Below, one piece after another: positions 8,683 through 18,234 of a stretch of DNA of 64,000 nucleotides. Each line of letters opens with the position of its first letter. The first letter of the stretch is position 1. The DNA comes from Gammaproteobacteria bacterium (lineage in GTDB: Bacteria; Pseudomonadota; Gammaproteobacteria; Steroidobacterales; Steroidobacteraceae), in contig VGUJ01000007.1 of the NCBI GenBank assembly GCA_016874235.1, forward strand, positions 26,417-90,416, given 5' to 3'. A model generated the notes under the pieces. That model saw only the letters and a program-made list of their open reading frames with translations. It did no database searches and was not told where the DNA came from. The translations under genes and the position numbers were made by a program.

Positions 8683-9822
8683 ATGTCTTCCCGAACACAA
8701 GCCACCCCTCCAACGCCTCTGGTTCGAGCCCGCCGCATCGTGGTCAAGGTGGGTTCGGCGCTGCTCGTCGATGGCGAGTCGGGGCGCCTCAATCGCGCCT
8801 GGCTCGAGACGCTGATCGAAGATGTGGTGCGACTGCGACGGCAAGGCAAGGAGGTGGTGCTGGTGTCCTCCGGGGCGATTGCGCTCGGCCGACGCCATCT
8901 CGGACTCCCTCGGGGCCCATTACGACTCGAGGAGAGTCAGGCTGCTGCCGCGGTAGGTCAGATCCGTCTGGCTCACGCGTACAAGGATCTACTGGAGCAG
9001 TGGGATATTCAGGTCGCCCAAGTGCTGCTCACACTCGAGGATAGCGAGCAGCGCGTGCGATATCTCAATGCGCGCGCCACCCTCAATGCGCTCCTCGAGC
9101 GAGGCGCCGTTCCCGTCATCAACGAAAACGATACGGTGGCGACGGCCGAAATCCGCTACGGCGACAACGATCGACTTGCGGCGAGGGTGGCCCAGATGGT
9201 GAGCGCCGACTGCGTCGTGCTGCTCTCGGATATCGACGGGCTCTACACCGCCGACCCCAAGCTTGACCCCAAGGCGAAGTTCGTTCCGCTTGTTCGCGAG
9301 ATCACGCCCCGCATCGAATCGATGGGAGGGGAGTCCGCTTCTGAGGTCGGTCGCGGTGGGATGACGACCAAAATCATGGCCGCCAAGATCGCCGTGGAGG
9401 CGGGCGCCCACTTCTGCATCACGCTGGGTTCGCCGAGACATCCCGTGCGTCGTCTCGAACAGGGTGCACGGTGTACCTGGTTCAGACCCAAGTCTTCACC
9501 GGTGGCCGCACGCAAGCAATGGATCGCCGGGAGTCTGCGGCCTTCCGGGGCGTTGCTCGTCGATGCCGGAGCCGAGCGGGCGCTGCGTTCGGGCAAGAGT
9601 TTGCTGCCGGCGGGCGTGACGGCCTTGCGCGGGCGTTTCGATCGCGGCGATACGGTCAGCGTGCTCGGTACCAACGGGAGCGAGATCGCTCGGGGCATCG
9701 TCGCGTACTCGGACGAGGAGACTTCGCGCATCTTGGGTCGTCGAACGAGCGAGATCGCCACGCTGCTCGGGTTTGCGGGCCGCGATGAGCTCATCCACCG
9801 CGACGACTTGGTGATGCGATGA
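8683..9822 (+). CDS. proB: Glutamate 5-kinase
   Basis: This 379-aa cytoplasmic enzyme phosphorylates glutamate to gamma-glutamyl phosphate, the first step of proline synthesis. The amino-acid-kinase domain spans about residues 15-260, with KVGSALL near the start, [20 protein letters not shown] and the [10 protein letters not shown] segment. A C-terminal PUA domain (about 285-365) is typical of ProB. The ATG at 8683 has GAGGA 10 bases upstream; longer in-frame extensions into the intergenic region carry no family features. The stop overlaps the proA start by 4 bp (ATGA), so the two genes are translationally coupled. Confidence 0.97.
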   Translation: MSSRTQATPPTPLVRARRIVVKVGSALLVDGESGRLNRAWLETLIEDVVRLRRQGKEVVLVSSGAIALGRRHLGLPRGPLRLEESQAAAAVGQIRLAHAYKDLLEQWDIQVAQVLLTLEDSEQRVRYLNARATLNALLERGAVPVINENDTVATAEIRYGDNDRLAARVAQMVSADCVVLLSDIDGLYTADPKLDPKAKFVPLVREITPRIESMGGESASEVGRGGMTTKIMAAKIAVEAGAHFCITLGSPRHPVRRLEQGARCTWFRPKSSPVAARKQWIAGSLRPSGALLVDAGAERALRSGKSLLPAGVTALRGRFDRGDTVSVLGTNGSEIARGIVAYSDEETSRILGRRTSEIATLLGFAGRDELIHRDDLVMR

Positions 9823-11072
9823 AAGCGCTGATGCAGGAGCTCGCTCGCGCCGCACGGGCGGCGTCGCCGGTGCTCGCGTCCGCCTCACGCGAACAAAAGG
9901 ACCGTGCGCTGCGTGCGGCGGCTACGGCGATTCGTCGTGACGCCTCAAAGATATTGGCTGCGAACGCGCAAGACATGCGTGCGGCCGAAGCGCGTGATCT
10001 CTCTGCGGCACTGCTCGATCGATTGCGTCTTGATGCCGCGCGTGTCGAGGCGATGGCCCGCGGACTCGAGGACATCGCCTCCTTGCCCGACCCGATCGGG
10101 CGAGTGCTCGCCGAGTGGACGAGACCGAACGGCCTGCGCATTGCGCGGGTCGCCGTTCCACTCGGTGTCCTCGGCATCATCTACGAAAGCCGACCAAATG
10201 TGACGGCCGATGCGGGCGCGCTCTGTCTCAAGTCGGGTAATGCCGTGATCCTTCGGGGCGGCTCCGAGAGTCTGCATTCGACGGCAGCGATCCACGACTG
10301 TCTCGTGGCCGGCTTGCGAGAGGCGGGGCTTCCCGAGAGTTGCATTCAACGGGTTCGCGTGGCCGATCGTGAGGCCGTTGGCTTGATGCTCGAAGGTCTC
10401 GAGGGTGCCCTCAACGTCGTGGTGCCGCGCGGAGGCAAGGGACTCATCGAGCGCGTACGCCGTGAGGCGAGAGTGCCGGTGATCGGTCACCTTGATGGCA
10501 ATTGTCATGTCTACGTCGATCGCGACGCCGATCTCGCGATGGCGGTCGCCATCACGCTCAACGCCAAGCTGCGGCGCACGGGCGTGTGTGGGGCTGCTGA
10601 AACCCTGCTCGTCGATCGCGGTGCACCTGCCGATTATCTTGGGGTGCTCGTACGCTCGCTGCTCGATGCGGGGTGCGTCGTGCGCGGCGACGCGTCGACG
10701 CAGAACGTCGATTCCCGCGTGACGGCTGCGTCCGAGGCAGATTGGGGGACGGAGTATCTCGATTCGATCATCGCGGTGAAGGTGGTCGAGGGTGTCGAGG
10801 AGGCGATGGCACACATCGCTCACTATGGTTCTTCGCACACCGAATCCATCATTACGAGCAACGATGCGACGGCGCGCAGGTTTCTCGAGGGCGTCGACAG
10901 CGCCATCGTGCTGCACAACGCATCGACGCAGTTTGCCGACGGCGGTGAGTTCGGCATGGGCGCTGAGATTGGCATCTCGACCGATCGCTTCCATGCGAGA
11001 GGCCCGGTCGGGCTCGAGCAGTTGACGAGTTACAAGTACGTCGTGCGCGGCTCGGGTCAGATACGTCCTTGA
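9819..11072 (+). CDS. proA: Gamma-glutamyl phosphate reductase
   Basis: This 417-aa aldehyde-dehydrogenase-fold enzyme reduces gamma-glutamyl phosphate to glutamate-5-semialdehyde with NADPH. Family features include [36 protein letters not shown], the catalytic-cysteine region [14 protein letters not shown] and [17 protein letters not shown] near the end. The length matches ProA. Its ATG overlaps the proB stop. Its last 16 bp overlap the 3' end of the convergent molybdenum-cofactor fusion gene, so no terminator separates the two. Confidence 0.97.
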   Translation: MKALMQELARAARAASPVLASASREQKDRALRAAATAIRRDASKILAANAQDMRAAEARDLSAALLDRLRLDAARVEAMARGLEDIASLPDPIGRVLAEWTRPNGLRIARVAVPLGVLGIIYESRPNVTADAGALCLKSGNAVILRGGSESLHSTAAIHDCLVAGLREAGLPESCIQRVRVADREAVGLMLEGLEGALNVVVPRGGKGLIERVRREARVPVIGHLDGNCHVYVDRDADLAMAVAITLNAKLRRTGVCGAAETLLVDRGAPADYLGVLVRSLLDAGCVVRGDASTQNVDSRVTAASEADWGTEYLDSIIAVKVVEGVEEAMAHIAHYGSSHTESIITSNDATARRFLEGVDSAIVLHNASTQFADGGEFGMGAEIGISTDRFHARGPVGLEQLTSYKYVVRGSGQIRP

Positions 11073-12709
11073 CGTTCGGATAGACCGAGCGCGCCGCCCT
11101 TCAAAGAATAAACGTTCTCGAGGCCGCGATCGCGCAGGCTGCGAGCGGTGCCGAGGCTGCGCGCGCCCCGTGCACAGATGAGCAGGTAACGCCCTTCGGG
11201 CGGCAGGTTGCGCCCTGCGAGCAATTCACCCATTGGGACAGGCAGGGCAGCAGTCTCGAGCGGTGTCTCGTCGATTTCTTCGGGCTCACGAATGTCGACA
11301 AGCGAGTAGCCCTCCGCGAGAGCGCTCTGCAAGTCGTCGAACTCGAGTTCGAGCGGCGCGCGGCTGGCGTCTCGGCGTTCGCGGGCGGCGCATTGCAGCG
11401 CAAGCGAGGACGGCTCGCAGCCGCCGTCGCAGGCGGCGTTTCGGCGCGCGCGCAAGCGCGTTGTCGAGAGGCCGACGAGGTCGACCGTCAGCAGCTCGTC
11501 GCCCAGTCGACCCGGCAAGCCCAGCACAATCTTGAGGGCTTCGAGCGCTTGCAGACCACCGAGCACGCCCGGCACGGGGCCGAGTACGCCGGCTTCGGCG
11601 CAGTTGCCCACGACGCCGTCGCGAGTGGCGTTTGGCCACAGGCAGCGCAGACAGGCGCTGTGCCGTGTCGGATCGACGACCTGCAGCTGACCTTCGTATT
11701 GGTGGACGCTTGCGAGCACGGCCGGCACGCCGAGCGACTGCGCGAGATCGTTGATCAAAAATTTGGTGGCGAAGTTGTCGGTGCAGTCGATGACGAGGTC
11801 GTGATGCGCGAGCAGGGTGGCGCCGTTCTCGATGTCGAGTCGACCGATGTGGACTTGGACGTCGACATCCGGATTGAGCGCGCGCACGCGGGCGGCGGCG
11901 AGTTCCGCTTTGGGTGTGCCGCAGTCGGCGAGGGCGTACCACGTTTGACGATGCAGGTTGGAGGGCTCGAGTCGATCGCCATCGATGAGCGTGAGCCGAC
12001 CAATGCCCGCACCAGCCAGATACTGCAGCACCGGCACCCCGAGACCGCCGGCGCCCACGACGGCGACGCGTGCGGCGCGCAGGCGCGCTTGTCCCGCGGC
12101 GCCGACTTCCCGAAGGTTCATTTGCCGTGAGTAATCGGGGACCCGAGGTGGTTCGACGAACTGACGATGCGTCGCGGCGGCGTGATGTGTATGCTCGTGA
12201 TGCGAATGTTCGTGATGGAAATGCGGCGAATGGGAGTGCGCATGATCGTCACTTGCGTGGTCGGCGTGGGCCGGCGTCCCCGCGCAGCGTTCGCAGTTGA
12301 CCCAACCCGAATCACCGTCGACGTAGTGCTCTTTTTTCCAGATCGGCACGCGATGTTTCACTTCGTCGATGATGTAACGGCACGCCTTGAAGGCTTCGTC
12401 GCGGTGGCGGGCGCTCACGCCCACCCATACGGCGAGTTCCCCGAGGGCGAGATCGCCGACCCGATGTACGCAACGCGCATGGTCGACACCGAATCGCTCG
12501 CAGGCCTCGGCGATGATGCGTTCACCCTCGCGTACGGCGAGTTCGGCGAACGCTTCGTATTCGAGGTGACGCACTTCCCGACCTTCGTTGTGATTGCGCA
12601 CCCAACCTTCGAACGCGGTATAGCCCCCGCACGTCGGATCCGAGAGTTCTGTGCGCAGCGACTCAGGATCGAGCGCCGACGAGCTGAACCGAAAGCGCAC
12701 CGGACTCAT
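11057..12709 (-). CDS. Three-domain fusion MoaE - MoeB/ThiF - rhodanese with His-rich linker
   Basis: This 550-aa protein unites three molybdopterin-forming activities. Residues 1-140 are MoaE, the catalytic subunit of molybdopterin synthase ([29 protein letters not shown] with the catalytic lysines). Residues 148-181 hold 15 histidines. Residues 192-432 are a MoeB/ThiF adenylyltransferase ([30 protein letters not shown], zinc cysteines CLRC and CDGGC). Residues ~455-548 are a rhodanese domain with active-site Cys512 (ICARGARS). MoeB adenylates MoaD and the rhodanese could supply sulfur. The MoaD partner is fused to MobA in the gene 7 bp upstream. It is the last gene of the moeA-moaA-moaC operon. 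I would not give a single gene symbol. Confidence 0.93.
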   Translation of the reverse strand: MSPVRFRFSSSALDPESLRTELSDPTCGGYTAFEGWVRNHNEGREVRHLEYEAFAELAVREGERIIAEACERFGVDHARCVHRVGDLALGELAVWVGVSARHRDEAFKACRYIIDEVKHRVPIWKKEHYVDGDSGWVNCERCAGTPAHADHASDDHAHSHSPHFHHEHSHHEHTHHAAATHRQFVEPPRVPDYSRQMNLREVGAAGQARLRAARVAVVGAGGLGVPVLQYLAGAGIGRLTLIDGDRLEPSNLHRQTWYALADCGTPKAELAAARVRALNPDVDVQVHIGRLDIENGATLLAHHDLVIDCTDNFATKFLINDLAQSLGVPAVLASVHQYEGQLQVVDPTRHSACLRCLWPNATRDGVVGNCAEAGVLGPVPGVLGGLQALEALKIVLGLPGRLGDELLTVDLVGLSTTRLRARRNAACDGGCEPSSLALQCAARERRDASRAPLELEFDDLQSALAEGYSLVDIREPEEIDETPLETAALPVPMGELLAGRNLPPEGRYLLICARGARSLGTARSLRDRGLENVYSLKGGALGLSERQGRI

Positions 12710-12716
12710 GGCGAGA

Positions 12717-13571
12717 TCAGCCTCCGGCTACCGGTGGGATGAACACGATGGAGTCGTGGTTTTGCAGCGGCTGACTCCAATCACCGAACTCGGCGTTCAC
12801 GGCGACCTTGAGCATGTCTGCAGGTAGCGTGAATCCGTATCGAGTTTGCAGCTCGCCATAGAGCTCGGCGGGGGTGCGTGCGGCGGTCGTCAGCGTTTCT
12901 TCGCTGCGACCGGCTTGTTCGCGCAGCAACGCGAAGTACTGCACGCGCACGCTGCGCGAGGGGAGAATGTCGGGTGAAAGGGCCTGCATGGAGGTCCAAT
13001 AGTCCGCGGTCGAGTTGACGTTGTCGAGAGCCTCGGCGCGCAACGGCTCGAGCAGCGTCGCGTGATGTTCGATCAGGAATTTCCGTGGGCAGCTCTTACC
13101 CCTGGTCGCGTAGCGGGCAAGGGCGGTGACCGACCTCGGTTCATACACCGCGCAGAGCGGCTCGGGCAGGCCGTCGTGGGTCGAGCGGAAGGCGGTCGCA
13201 TAGCCCTGTCGGTCACGCCGCTCGAGCAGATAACGAAGTACCGACCCATCGAGAAAAGGCAAATCACAGGCGAGCACGAGCCAGGTTGCGTGGGGGTGCG
13301 CGCCTTGCGCAGCGAGGATGCCGGCGAGCGGACCGAGGTCTGTCTGCTCGTCCACGATTTGTGGAAATCTTTGGCGCAGCGGCTCGTTCACCTGATCGGG
13401 GCGTACCGAGACGAAGGCGCGTTGCGTGACCGATGCGAGCAATTCGTAGGCGTCTTCGAGTTGGGTGCGACCGCGGTATTCGAGCGCTGCCTTGTCGCGC
13501 CGCATCCGCGAACTTCGTCCGCCGGCGAGCAACAACCCGAATACGGGCGCCTCGAGCTGCGCGAGGGTCAT
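12717..13571 (-). CDS. MobA-MoaD fusion (Mo-cofactor guanylyltransferase + molybdopterin synthase small subunit)
   Basis: The 284-aa product joins MobA (residues ~8-198) to MoaD (~206-284). The MobA half shows the nucleotide-binding LLLAGGRSSRMRRDKA, QTDLGPLAGILAA and CDLPFLDG, which attach GMP to molybdopterin. The MoaD half is a ubiquitin-fold sulfur carrier (VRVQYFALLREQAGR) ending in the required Gly-Gly (PPVAGG) that becomes the thiocarboxylate. The ATG at 13571 shares one base with the moaC stop (TGATG); a longer upstream frame overlaps moaC and is not family-like. The GMP-forming step suits the bis-MGD enzyme encoded nearby. Confidence 0.93.
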   Translation of the reverse strand: MTLAQLEAPVFGLLLAGGRSSRMRRDKAALEYRGRTQLEDAYELLASVTQRAFVSVRPDQVNEPLRQRFPQIVDEQTDLGPLAGILAAQGAHPHATWLVLACDLPFLDGSVLRYLLERRDRQGYATAFRSTHDGLPEPLCAVYEPRSVTALARYATRGKSCPRKFLIEHHATLLEPLRAEALDNVNSTADYWTSMQALSPDILPSRSVRVQYFALLREQAGRSEETLTTAARTPAELYGELQTRYGFTLPADMLKVAVNAEFGDWSQPLQNHDSIVFIPPVAGG

Positions 13572-14104
13572 CAGCGTCTCCGGGAAACGTTTCGCCGACC
13601 GCCTAATTTGTCGAGCAGGCGAACCGACTCGATCACGATATCGTGGGAGAGGGCTTTGCACATGTCGTAGATCGTGAGTGCTGCCGCTGTGGCGCCCGTC
13701 AGGGCTTCCATTTCGACGCCCGTCTTGTGCGTGGTCGCCACGGTGCAGCGGATCGTGACACGGGTCTTCTGTGCATCGATGTCGATGTCGCAGTGTTCGA
13801 TCGGCAAAGGATGACAAAACGGGATGAGCTCGTGCGTGCGCTTGACGGCTTGCACGCCCGCGATGATCGCCGTGTCGAACACGGGGCCTTTTCGCGTTCG
13901 ATGCCCCGTGGCGGCCAACGCCCGAGCAACGGAACTTGGCAGTTTGATACGCGCCTCAGCCGTCGCGCTGCGACGCGTGACCGCCTTGTCACTCACATCG
14001 ACCATGGTCGGTCGTCGCGCGGCATCGAGGTGGGTGAGGCCCGCAGGGGCACGATCACCCGTCGCCTTTTTCTCTTTCGGATTCTTTCTTTTAGCCTGAG
14101 CCAT
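13571..14104 (-). CDS. moaC: Cyclic pyranopterin monophosphate synthase
   Basis: This 177-aa enzyme converts 3',8-cyclo-GTP to cyclic pyranopterin monophosphate. Conserved blocks are [50 protein letters not shown] and the catalytic DMCKA. The first ~25 residues are a basic, non-conserved extension (KRKNPKEKK). It lies 9 bp after moaA and overlaps the next gene by one base, so it is in a tight operon. Confidence 0.97.
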   Translation of the reverse strand: MAQAKRKNPKEKKATGDRAPAGLTHLDAARRPTMVDVSDKAVTRRSATAEARIKLPSSVARALAATGHRTRKGPVFDTAIIAGVQAVKRTHELIPFCHPLPIEHCDIDIDAQKTRVTIRCTVATTHKTGVEMEALTGATAAALTIYDMCKALSHDIVIESVRLLDKLGGRRNVSRRR

Positions 14105-14113
14105 GGTGTCGTC

Positions 14114-15163
14114 TCAGCCGCCGATGTGGAACATTTCAACCTTGCGGCCGGACAGCGGCATTCCGCCGCGCAGTTCGCTGTAGCGGTCACCGCGTCGTCG
14201 CCAAGTTCCTGAAAGAAGGTCGAGCAACTCCGCATCGCTTGCGCCGGCGCGCAAGGGTCCGCGCAAGTCAGCGCCGATGGTCGCGAACAGACAGGTGTAG
14301 AGCTTGCCATCCGATGAGAGACGAGCGCGCGAGCAGTCCTGACAGAACGGCTGCGTGACCGAAGAAATGAAACCGACCTCGCCAGCGCCGTCGTCGAAGG
14401 CATACCGTTCGGCGACTTCGCCGCGGTAGTCACGCTCGCGAGGTGAAAGCGACCAACGCTGATGAATGGCGGCGAGCAGGTCGCGTGAGGGTACGACGAG
14501 GTCGGCTTGCCACTCGTTGCGGTTACCGACATCCATGTATTCGATCAACCGAACGATGACGCCGGTGCCGCGAAAATGCTCGATCATCGGCAGTACGGTG
14601 TGATCATTGACGCCGCGTTGTACGACGACGTTGATCTTGATCGGTGTCAGTCCCGCGCGTTGTGCCGCCTCGATGCCCGCGAGCACTTCCTCGACGCCGC
14701 CGAAGCCTCCACTCATTTTTTTGAATACCTCAGCATCGAGACTGTCGAGACTGATGGTAATGCGAGAGAGGCCTGCGGCCTTGAGCTCGGTGGCGTATTT
14801 GGCGAGCAGTACTCCATTGGTCGTGAGGGCGATGTCATCGATGCCGGGCAATGTCGAGAGGTCGCCGATGAGATCCGAGAGATTCGGGCGCAGCAGCGGT
14901 TCGCCGCCCGTAATACGCAACTTACGTACACCGAGCGAGGCAGAGAGGCGTGCGAGGCGCACGATCTCATCGAAGTCGAGCCGCTCTGCCGACTTCAAAA
15001 ATCGGTAGCCGTCATGGAAGGTGTGCTGCGGCATGCAGTAGGGGCAGCGAAAATTGCAGCGATCCATCACCGAGATACGCAAGTCACGCATCGGTCGGCC
15101 GAGCGTGTCGCGCGGACCTTCGGTTGAGCGCAAGGAGATCAGCTTGTGTTCGGTCACACTCAT
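14114..15163 (-). CDS. moaA: GTP 3',8-cyclase (radical SAM)
   Basis: About 349 aa. MoaA performs the first step of molybdenum cofactor synthesis, rearranging GTP by radical SAM chemistry. The N-terminal cluster CNFRCPYC and the C-terminal cluster cysteines (FCQDCSRARLSSDGKLYTC) are both present, as are ITGGEPLLR and the C-terminal Gly-Gly. I chose the ATG at 15163 (MSVTEHK); an in-frame GTG 12 bp upstream is possible. It follows moeA by 13 bp. Confidence 0.96.
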   Translation of the reverse strand: MSVTEHKLISLRSTEGPRDTLGRPMRDLRISVMDRCNFRCPYCMPQHTFHDGYRFLKSAERLDFDEIVRLARLSASLGVRKLRITGGEPLLRPNLSDLIGDLSTLPGIDDIALTTNGVLLAKYATELKAAGLSRITISLDSLDAEVFKKMSGGFGGVEEVLAGIEAAQRAGLTPIKINVVVQRGVNDHTVLPMIEHFRGTGVIVRLIEYMDVGNRNEWQADLVVPSRDLLAAIHQRWSLSPRERDYRGEVAERYAFDDGAGEVGFISSVTQPFCQDCSRARLSSDGKLYTCLFATIGADLRGPLRAGASDAELLDLLSGTWRRRGDRYSELRGGMPLSGRKVEMFHIGG

Positions 15164-15176
15164 GGCTTTTCGCACC

Positions 15177-16376
15177 TTACCAGCGGCAAAGTCGCGTCAC
15201 GAAGCCCTTGGCGTACGTATTGGGTCCAGGCGGCAACTCCACGAAGCCATCGGTGCCGGTGAGTGAGGAGAAATCGCCGGAGCCATTGGTGGGGCAGGGG
15301 TGTGCCCAAAGACGACCCCACTCATCGCCCTGCACCCGCACAGGTATGAAGCTCGTCATTGGGACCTTCACCTCGATCGGTGCTGCGATGGCGATTTTCT
15401 CAACAGAACGCACGGTCTCGCCCATCGCCGCATACACGCCCGGAATGACATAGCGTGCGAGACAGACGAGTGTCGAAACCGGGTTGCCGGGCAGCGCGAA
15501 GACGGCGGTCCCCGTCGGTCCGATGCCGAACCACATGGGCTTGCCGGGACGCTGCGCGATTTTGTGGAAGATGGGTCGTACGCCGAGTTCGGCCAGTACG
15601 CGCGGTACGAGATCGAGCTGACCCATCGACACGCCGCCCGACAGGATGAGTACATCGTGCGTATCAAGATGAACCCGCAGTCTTCTGCGCAGCACGTCGA
15701 GATCGTCGGGCAGGTGATCGTCGGCGAGACGCTGAAAGCCGCGTCGACGTAGCCCCGAGACGATGCCGTAAGCATTCGATCGGCGAACCTGATGGGCCTC
15801 GATCGGATCACCGGGTTCGATGAGTTCGTTGCCCGTTGAAACAACCAAGATCGTCGGCTGCGCGCTCACACGGATGCGTGCCATGCCCGCGCTCGCGGCG
15901 ACGGAGATCTCGGGGGCGCCAAGTAGCATGCCCGACGAGAGCAGTAGCGCACCCTGGGTGGTGTCGGAGCCGCGGCGATGGATGTTCTGCCCGGCGGTGA
16001 CACGAGCGGGTTCTTTGAGTGTGGCGATCCCGTCGTGAACATCGATTTGTTCGATCGGCACGACGGTATCGCAACCGGTGGGCAGCACGGCGCCCGTCAT
16101 GATCTCGATGGCGTAATGGGCGGTCTCGAGCTTCAGTGGTGGTTCGCCCGCCGCTTGCATCGCTTGAATACGCAACGTGGTTTTACCGCCGCGCAGCCCG
16201 GAGGAATCGAGCGCGATACCGTCCATGGCGACCCGATCGAAGGGGGGTTGATCACGCTCGGCATACACATGCTCGCGCAAGACCGCACCGGTGCACTGGA
16301 CGAGCGGCAAGGACTCGATCGGCAGACAGGTGAACTGTTGACCGATGAGTGCATCGGCCTCGGCAGGAGAAATCAT
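15177..16376 (-). CDS. moeA: Molybdopterin molybdenumtransferase
   Basis: About 399 aa. MoeA inserts molybdate into adenylylated molybdopterin. Visible family blocks are PPFDRVAMDGIAL, AVLPTGCDTVVPIE, RRGSDTTQGALLLSSG, the nucleotide-binding VVSTGNELIEPGDPI, ILSGGVSMGQ and FALPGNPVSTLVC. The ATG at 16376 (MISPAEADAL) matches usual MoeA starts; a second ATG 21 bp upstream would add eight residues. The two candidate starts sit at opposite ends of a perfect hairpin (16375-16397), which may affect initiation. It is the first gene of the cofactor operon. Confidence 0.95.
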   Translation of the reverse strand: MISPAEADALIGQQFTCLPIESLPLVQCTGAVLREHVYAERDQPPFDRVAMDGIALDSSGLRGGKTTLRIQAMQAAGEPPLKLETAHYAIEIMTGAVLPTGCDTVVPIEQIDVHDGIATLKEPARVTAGQNIHRRGSDTTQGALLLSSGMLLGAPEISVAASAGMARIRVSAQPTILVVSTGNELIEPGDPIEAHQVRRSNAYGIVSGLRRRGFQRLADDHLPDDLDVLRRRLRVHLDTHDVLILSGGVSMGQLDLVPRVLAELGVRPIFHKIAQRPGKPMWFGIGPTGTAVFALPGNPVSTLVCLARYVIPGVYAAMGETVRSVEKIAIAAPIEVKVPMTSFIPVRVQGDEWGRLWAHPCPTNGSGDFSSLTGTDGFVELPPGPNTYAKGFVTRLCRW

Positions 16377-16397
16377 GCCGGGAGTGTATCCCGGCAT
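16375..16397 (-). promoter_or_regulatory. Perfect hairpin over the moeA start
   Basis: ATGCCGGGA (16375-16383) and TCCCGGCAT (16389-16397) form a perfect 9-bp stem with a 5-nt loop. One arm includes most of the moeA ATG, the other an upstream in-frame ATG. The stem could restrict ribosome access, or it could be the remnant of a terminator for the upstream small gene. Confidence 0.5.
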
Positions 16398-16431
16398 ACT
16401 GATCCGACAACCCGCACGGTGGCGGGCCGGA

Positions 16432-16800
16432 TTACTTCTTGGCGTTCTTTTCCTTGTACACGCGGATCTGCGCGTTCAGCCGATCGGCGAGCGCTTGGGC
16501 TTCGTCCACCGCCGCGTTTTGCTTCTGTCCGAGGATGTTCAGCCGCTCTTTCTTCTGATCCTCGGTCAGATCAGGGTTGGCCGCGAAGGCTGCATTGTTC
16601 TCGGTCTCGAGGCAGCCCTGATAGACCGTGATGGCGGCGTCGAAAGCCTTGACGGCACGCTGCGCCGCGAGCATTTGCTCGAGGGTGGCGGTGTTGCCAT
16701 CCGGGATGCTCTCCGGCGCCTTCGGATAGGTGCACGCGGCGAAAGCGGGACCGGCTGCAAGCGAAGCGGCAACCAGGGCGAGGGAAAGCAGAGTCTTCAT
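16432..16800 (-). CDS. Small secreted protein of unknown function
   Basis: The 122-aa product has a classic Sec signal peptide (MKTLLSLALVAASLAAG..., cleavage likely after AFA at about residue 21). The mature part has two cysteines, is rich in Ala, Gln and Lys and is predicted to be helical, and it ends in charged residues (RVYKEKNAKK). The ATG at 16800 has GGAGA seven bases upstream, better than the in-frame ATG 30 bp earlier. No family was recognised beyond generic small periplasmic proteins. It stands alone between moeA and the tRNA gene, in the moeA orientation. Confidence 0.75.
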   Translation of the reverse strand: MKTLLSLALVAASLAAGPAFAACTYPKAPESIPDGNTATLEQMLAAQRAVKAFDAAITVYQGCLETENNAAFAANPDLTEDQKKERLNILGQKQNAAVDEAQALADRLNAQIRVYKEKNAKK

Positions 16801-16893
16801 GTAGGTTCTCCAGCGCAACTCGTTGATCATGGGGCGGCGATACCGGCCGGTATCTTAAGGTGGGCGAGTCGCCGGTGCTAGACTGCTCGTCAC

Positions 16894-16970
16894 GCGCCCG
16901 TAGCTCAGCTGGATAGAGCATCAGGCTTCGAACCTGAGGGTCGGGAGTTCGAATCTCTCCGGGCGCGCCA
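16894..16970 (+). tRNA. tRNA-Arg (anticodon TCG)
   Basis: A 77-base cloverleaf is readable: acceptor GCGCCCG/CGGGCGC, D-arm GCTC...GAGC, anticodon stem TCAGG/CCTGA with loop CTTCGAA, T-arm GGGAG/CTCTC with TTCGAAT, discriminator G and an encoded CCA. Loop positions 34-36 are TCG, which reads CGA arginine codons. Confidence 0.97.
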
Positions 16971-17001
16971 GTTCCTTGTCGAACGGCTGGGTAGACGAAT
17001 C

Positions 17002-18234
17002 ATGAAAAGACTCGGTGTGCTGTGGCTGGTGGTGTTCATCAGTCTCGCGGGGTTCGGCATCACGACCATCCCGTTCCCGTTCGTCGCCGAGAATTTGGGG
17101 GCGTCCGATTTCTGGAAGACCTTTGGCGGCTCGGGCGTGTTTTCACTCTTCCAATTGATTGCCACGCCCATCTGGGGTCGCTTCAGTGACGCCTACGGCC
17201 GCAAACCGATTCTCATCCTGAGTACGGCAGGAACGATTCTGTCGTTCGTCTGGTTAGCCTATGCCACCACGCTCGAGTCGCTGCTGGTCGCGCGTGCGTT
17301 CGGCGGCATCATGTCGGGCAATTTGGCGGCGGCCTTTGCGTACACCACCGACGTCACCGATCCGAAGAATCGCGCCAAGGGTCTCGGCATCGTCGCCTCG
17401 GCCTTCGGTGTGGGGTTCGCGGTCGGGCCGGTGATTGGCGGCTTTCTCGGCACCATCGGTGGGGCACCCAATATGCATTGGCCCGCGCTCGCCTCGGCGG
17501 GGCTCTCGGCGCTCGCCTTCGTCGGCACGATTTTTTTCCTGCCTGAGAGTCTGCCTGCGGAATTGCGTAAGCCCTTCGGCAAGAGCGGGGCGAAAACCGA
17601 GGGTGCCGCAACGTCGACGGACGCAACGAGTGAAGCGGCAATCCCCGCGCCGCGTCGCTCTCCTCTTGAGGCGATGCGCAGTCGGCCAGTGCTACTTGGG
17701 TTGGTAGCGGCGTCGCTCTTCATCGCGATCGCCGGTGGCGTGATGCAGTCGGTATTTCAGTTTTGGGGTCGAGATCTCTTCAACTACTCGCTGCGCGACA
17801 TCGGCGTGCACTTCATGGTGTTTGCGCTGTTGTCGGCCGTCGGGCAGGCGGGACTCGTGGGTCCGCTCGCGAAGCGTTTCGGTGAGAAGCGCCTTGCGAT
17901 CACCGCAGGAATTGGTGTGACTGCTGGGCTCGTACTGTTCGCCACGGCCCAGAATGACGCGATGGTCTGGATGGCAATCTGTATTTTTGGTCTGGCGAAT
18001 GGGCTCTTCTTGCCGGCGATTACGAGTCTCGTCTCGTTTGAAGCGGATGCGCGGTCTCGCGGCACGGTCATGGGGTTGTTCAATGCTTCGAGCAGTGCCG
18101 GTCGTATCGTCGGGCCAGCGCTGTCGGGTCCGATTTATTTCAAGCTTGGGCCGGCGGCGCCGTTTGCGATGTCAGCCGTTCTGGCTGTGCTTGGAGTGCT
18201 GTTTCTAAGTCGTGCGAGGGCTAAAGTGTCATGA
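17002..18234 (+). CDS. MFS transporter (TetA-like drug/H+ antiporter family)
   Basis: This 410-aa protein has about 12 transmembrane segments. The loop 2-3 motif GRFSDAYGRKPILIL and the TM4-5 region around FVWLAYATTLESLLVARAF are typical of the major facilitator superfamily, DHA1/TetA branch. A hydrophilic central loop (residues ~190-220) separates the two halves. The substrate cannot be told from sequence. The stop overlaps the NnrU start by 4 bp, and the gene begins 31 bp after tRNA-Arg. Confidence 0.85.
   Translation: MKRLGVLWLVVFISLAGFGITTIPFPFVAENLGASDFWKTFGGSGVFSLFQLIATPIWGRFSDAYGRKPILILSTAGTILSFVWLAYATTLESLLVARAFGGIMSGNLAAAFAYTTDVTDPKNRAKGLGIVASAFGVGFAVGPVIGGFLGTIGGAPNMHWPALASAGLSALAFVGTIFFLPESLPAELRKPFGKSGAKTEGAATSTDATSEAAIPAPRRSPLEAMRSRPVLLGLVAASLFIAIAGGVMQSVFQFWGRDLFNYSLRDIGVHFMVFALLSAVGQAGLVGPLAKRFGEKRLAITAGIGVTAGLVLFATAQNDAMVWMAICIFGLANGLFLPAITSLVSFEADARSRGTVMGLFNASSSAGRIVGPALSGPIYFKLGPAAPFAMSAVLAVLGVLFLSRARAKVS

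Noticed and set aside
9945..10994. 349-codon open frame antisense to proA
   Set aside because: proA is unmistakable on the other strand; the antisense product shows no motifs.
16894..17002. tRNA-Arg as an integration site for a genomic island
   Set aside because: No integrase, no direct repeat of the tRNA 3' end and no compositional break were seen.
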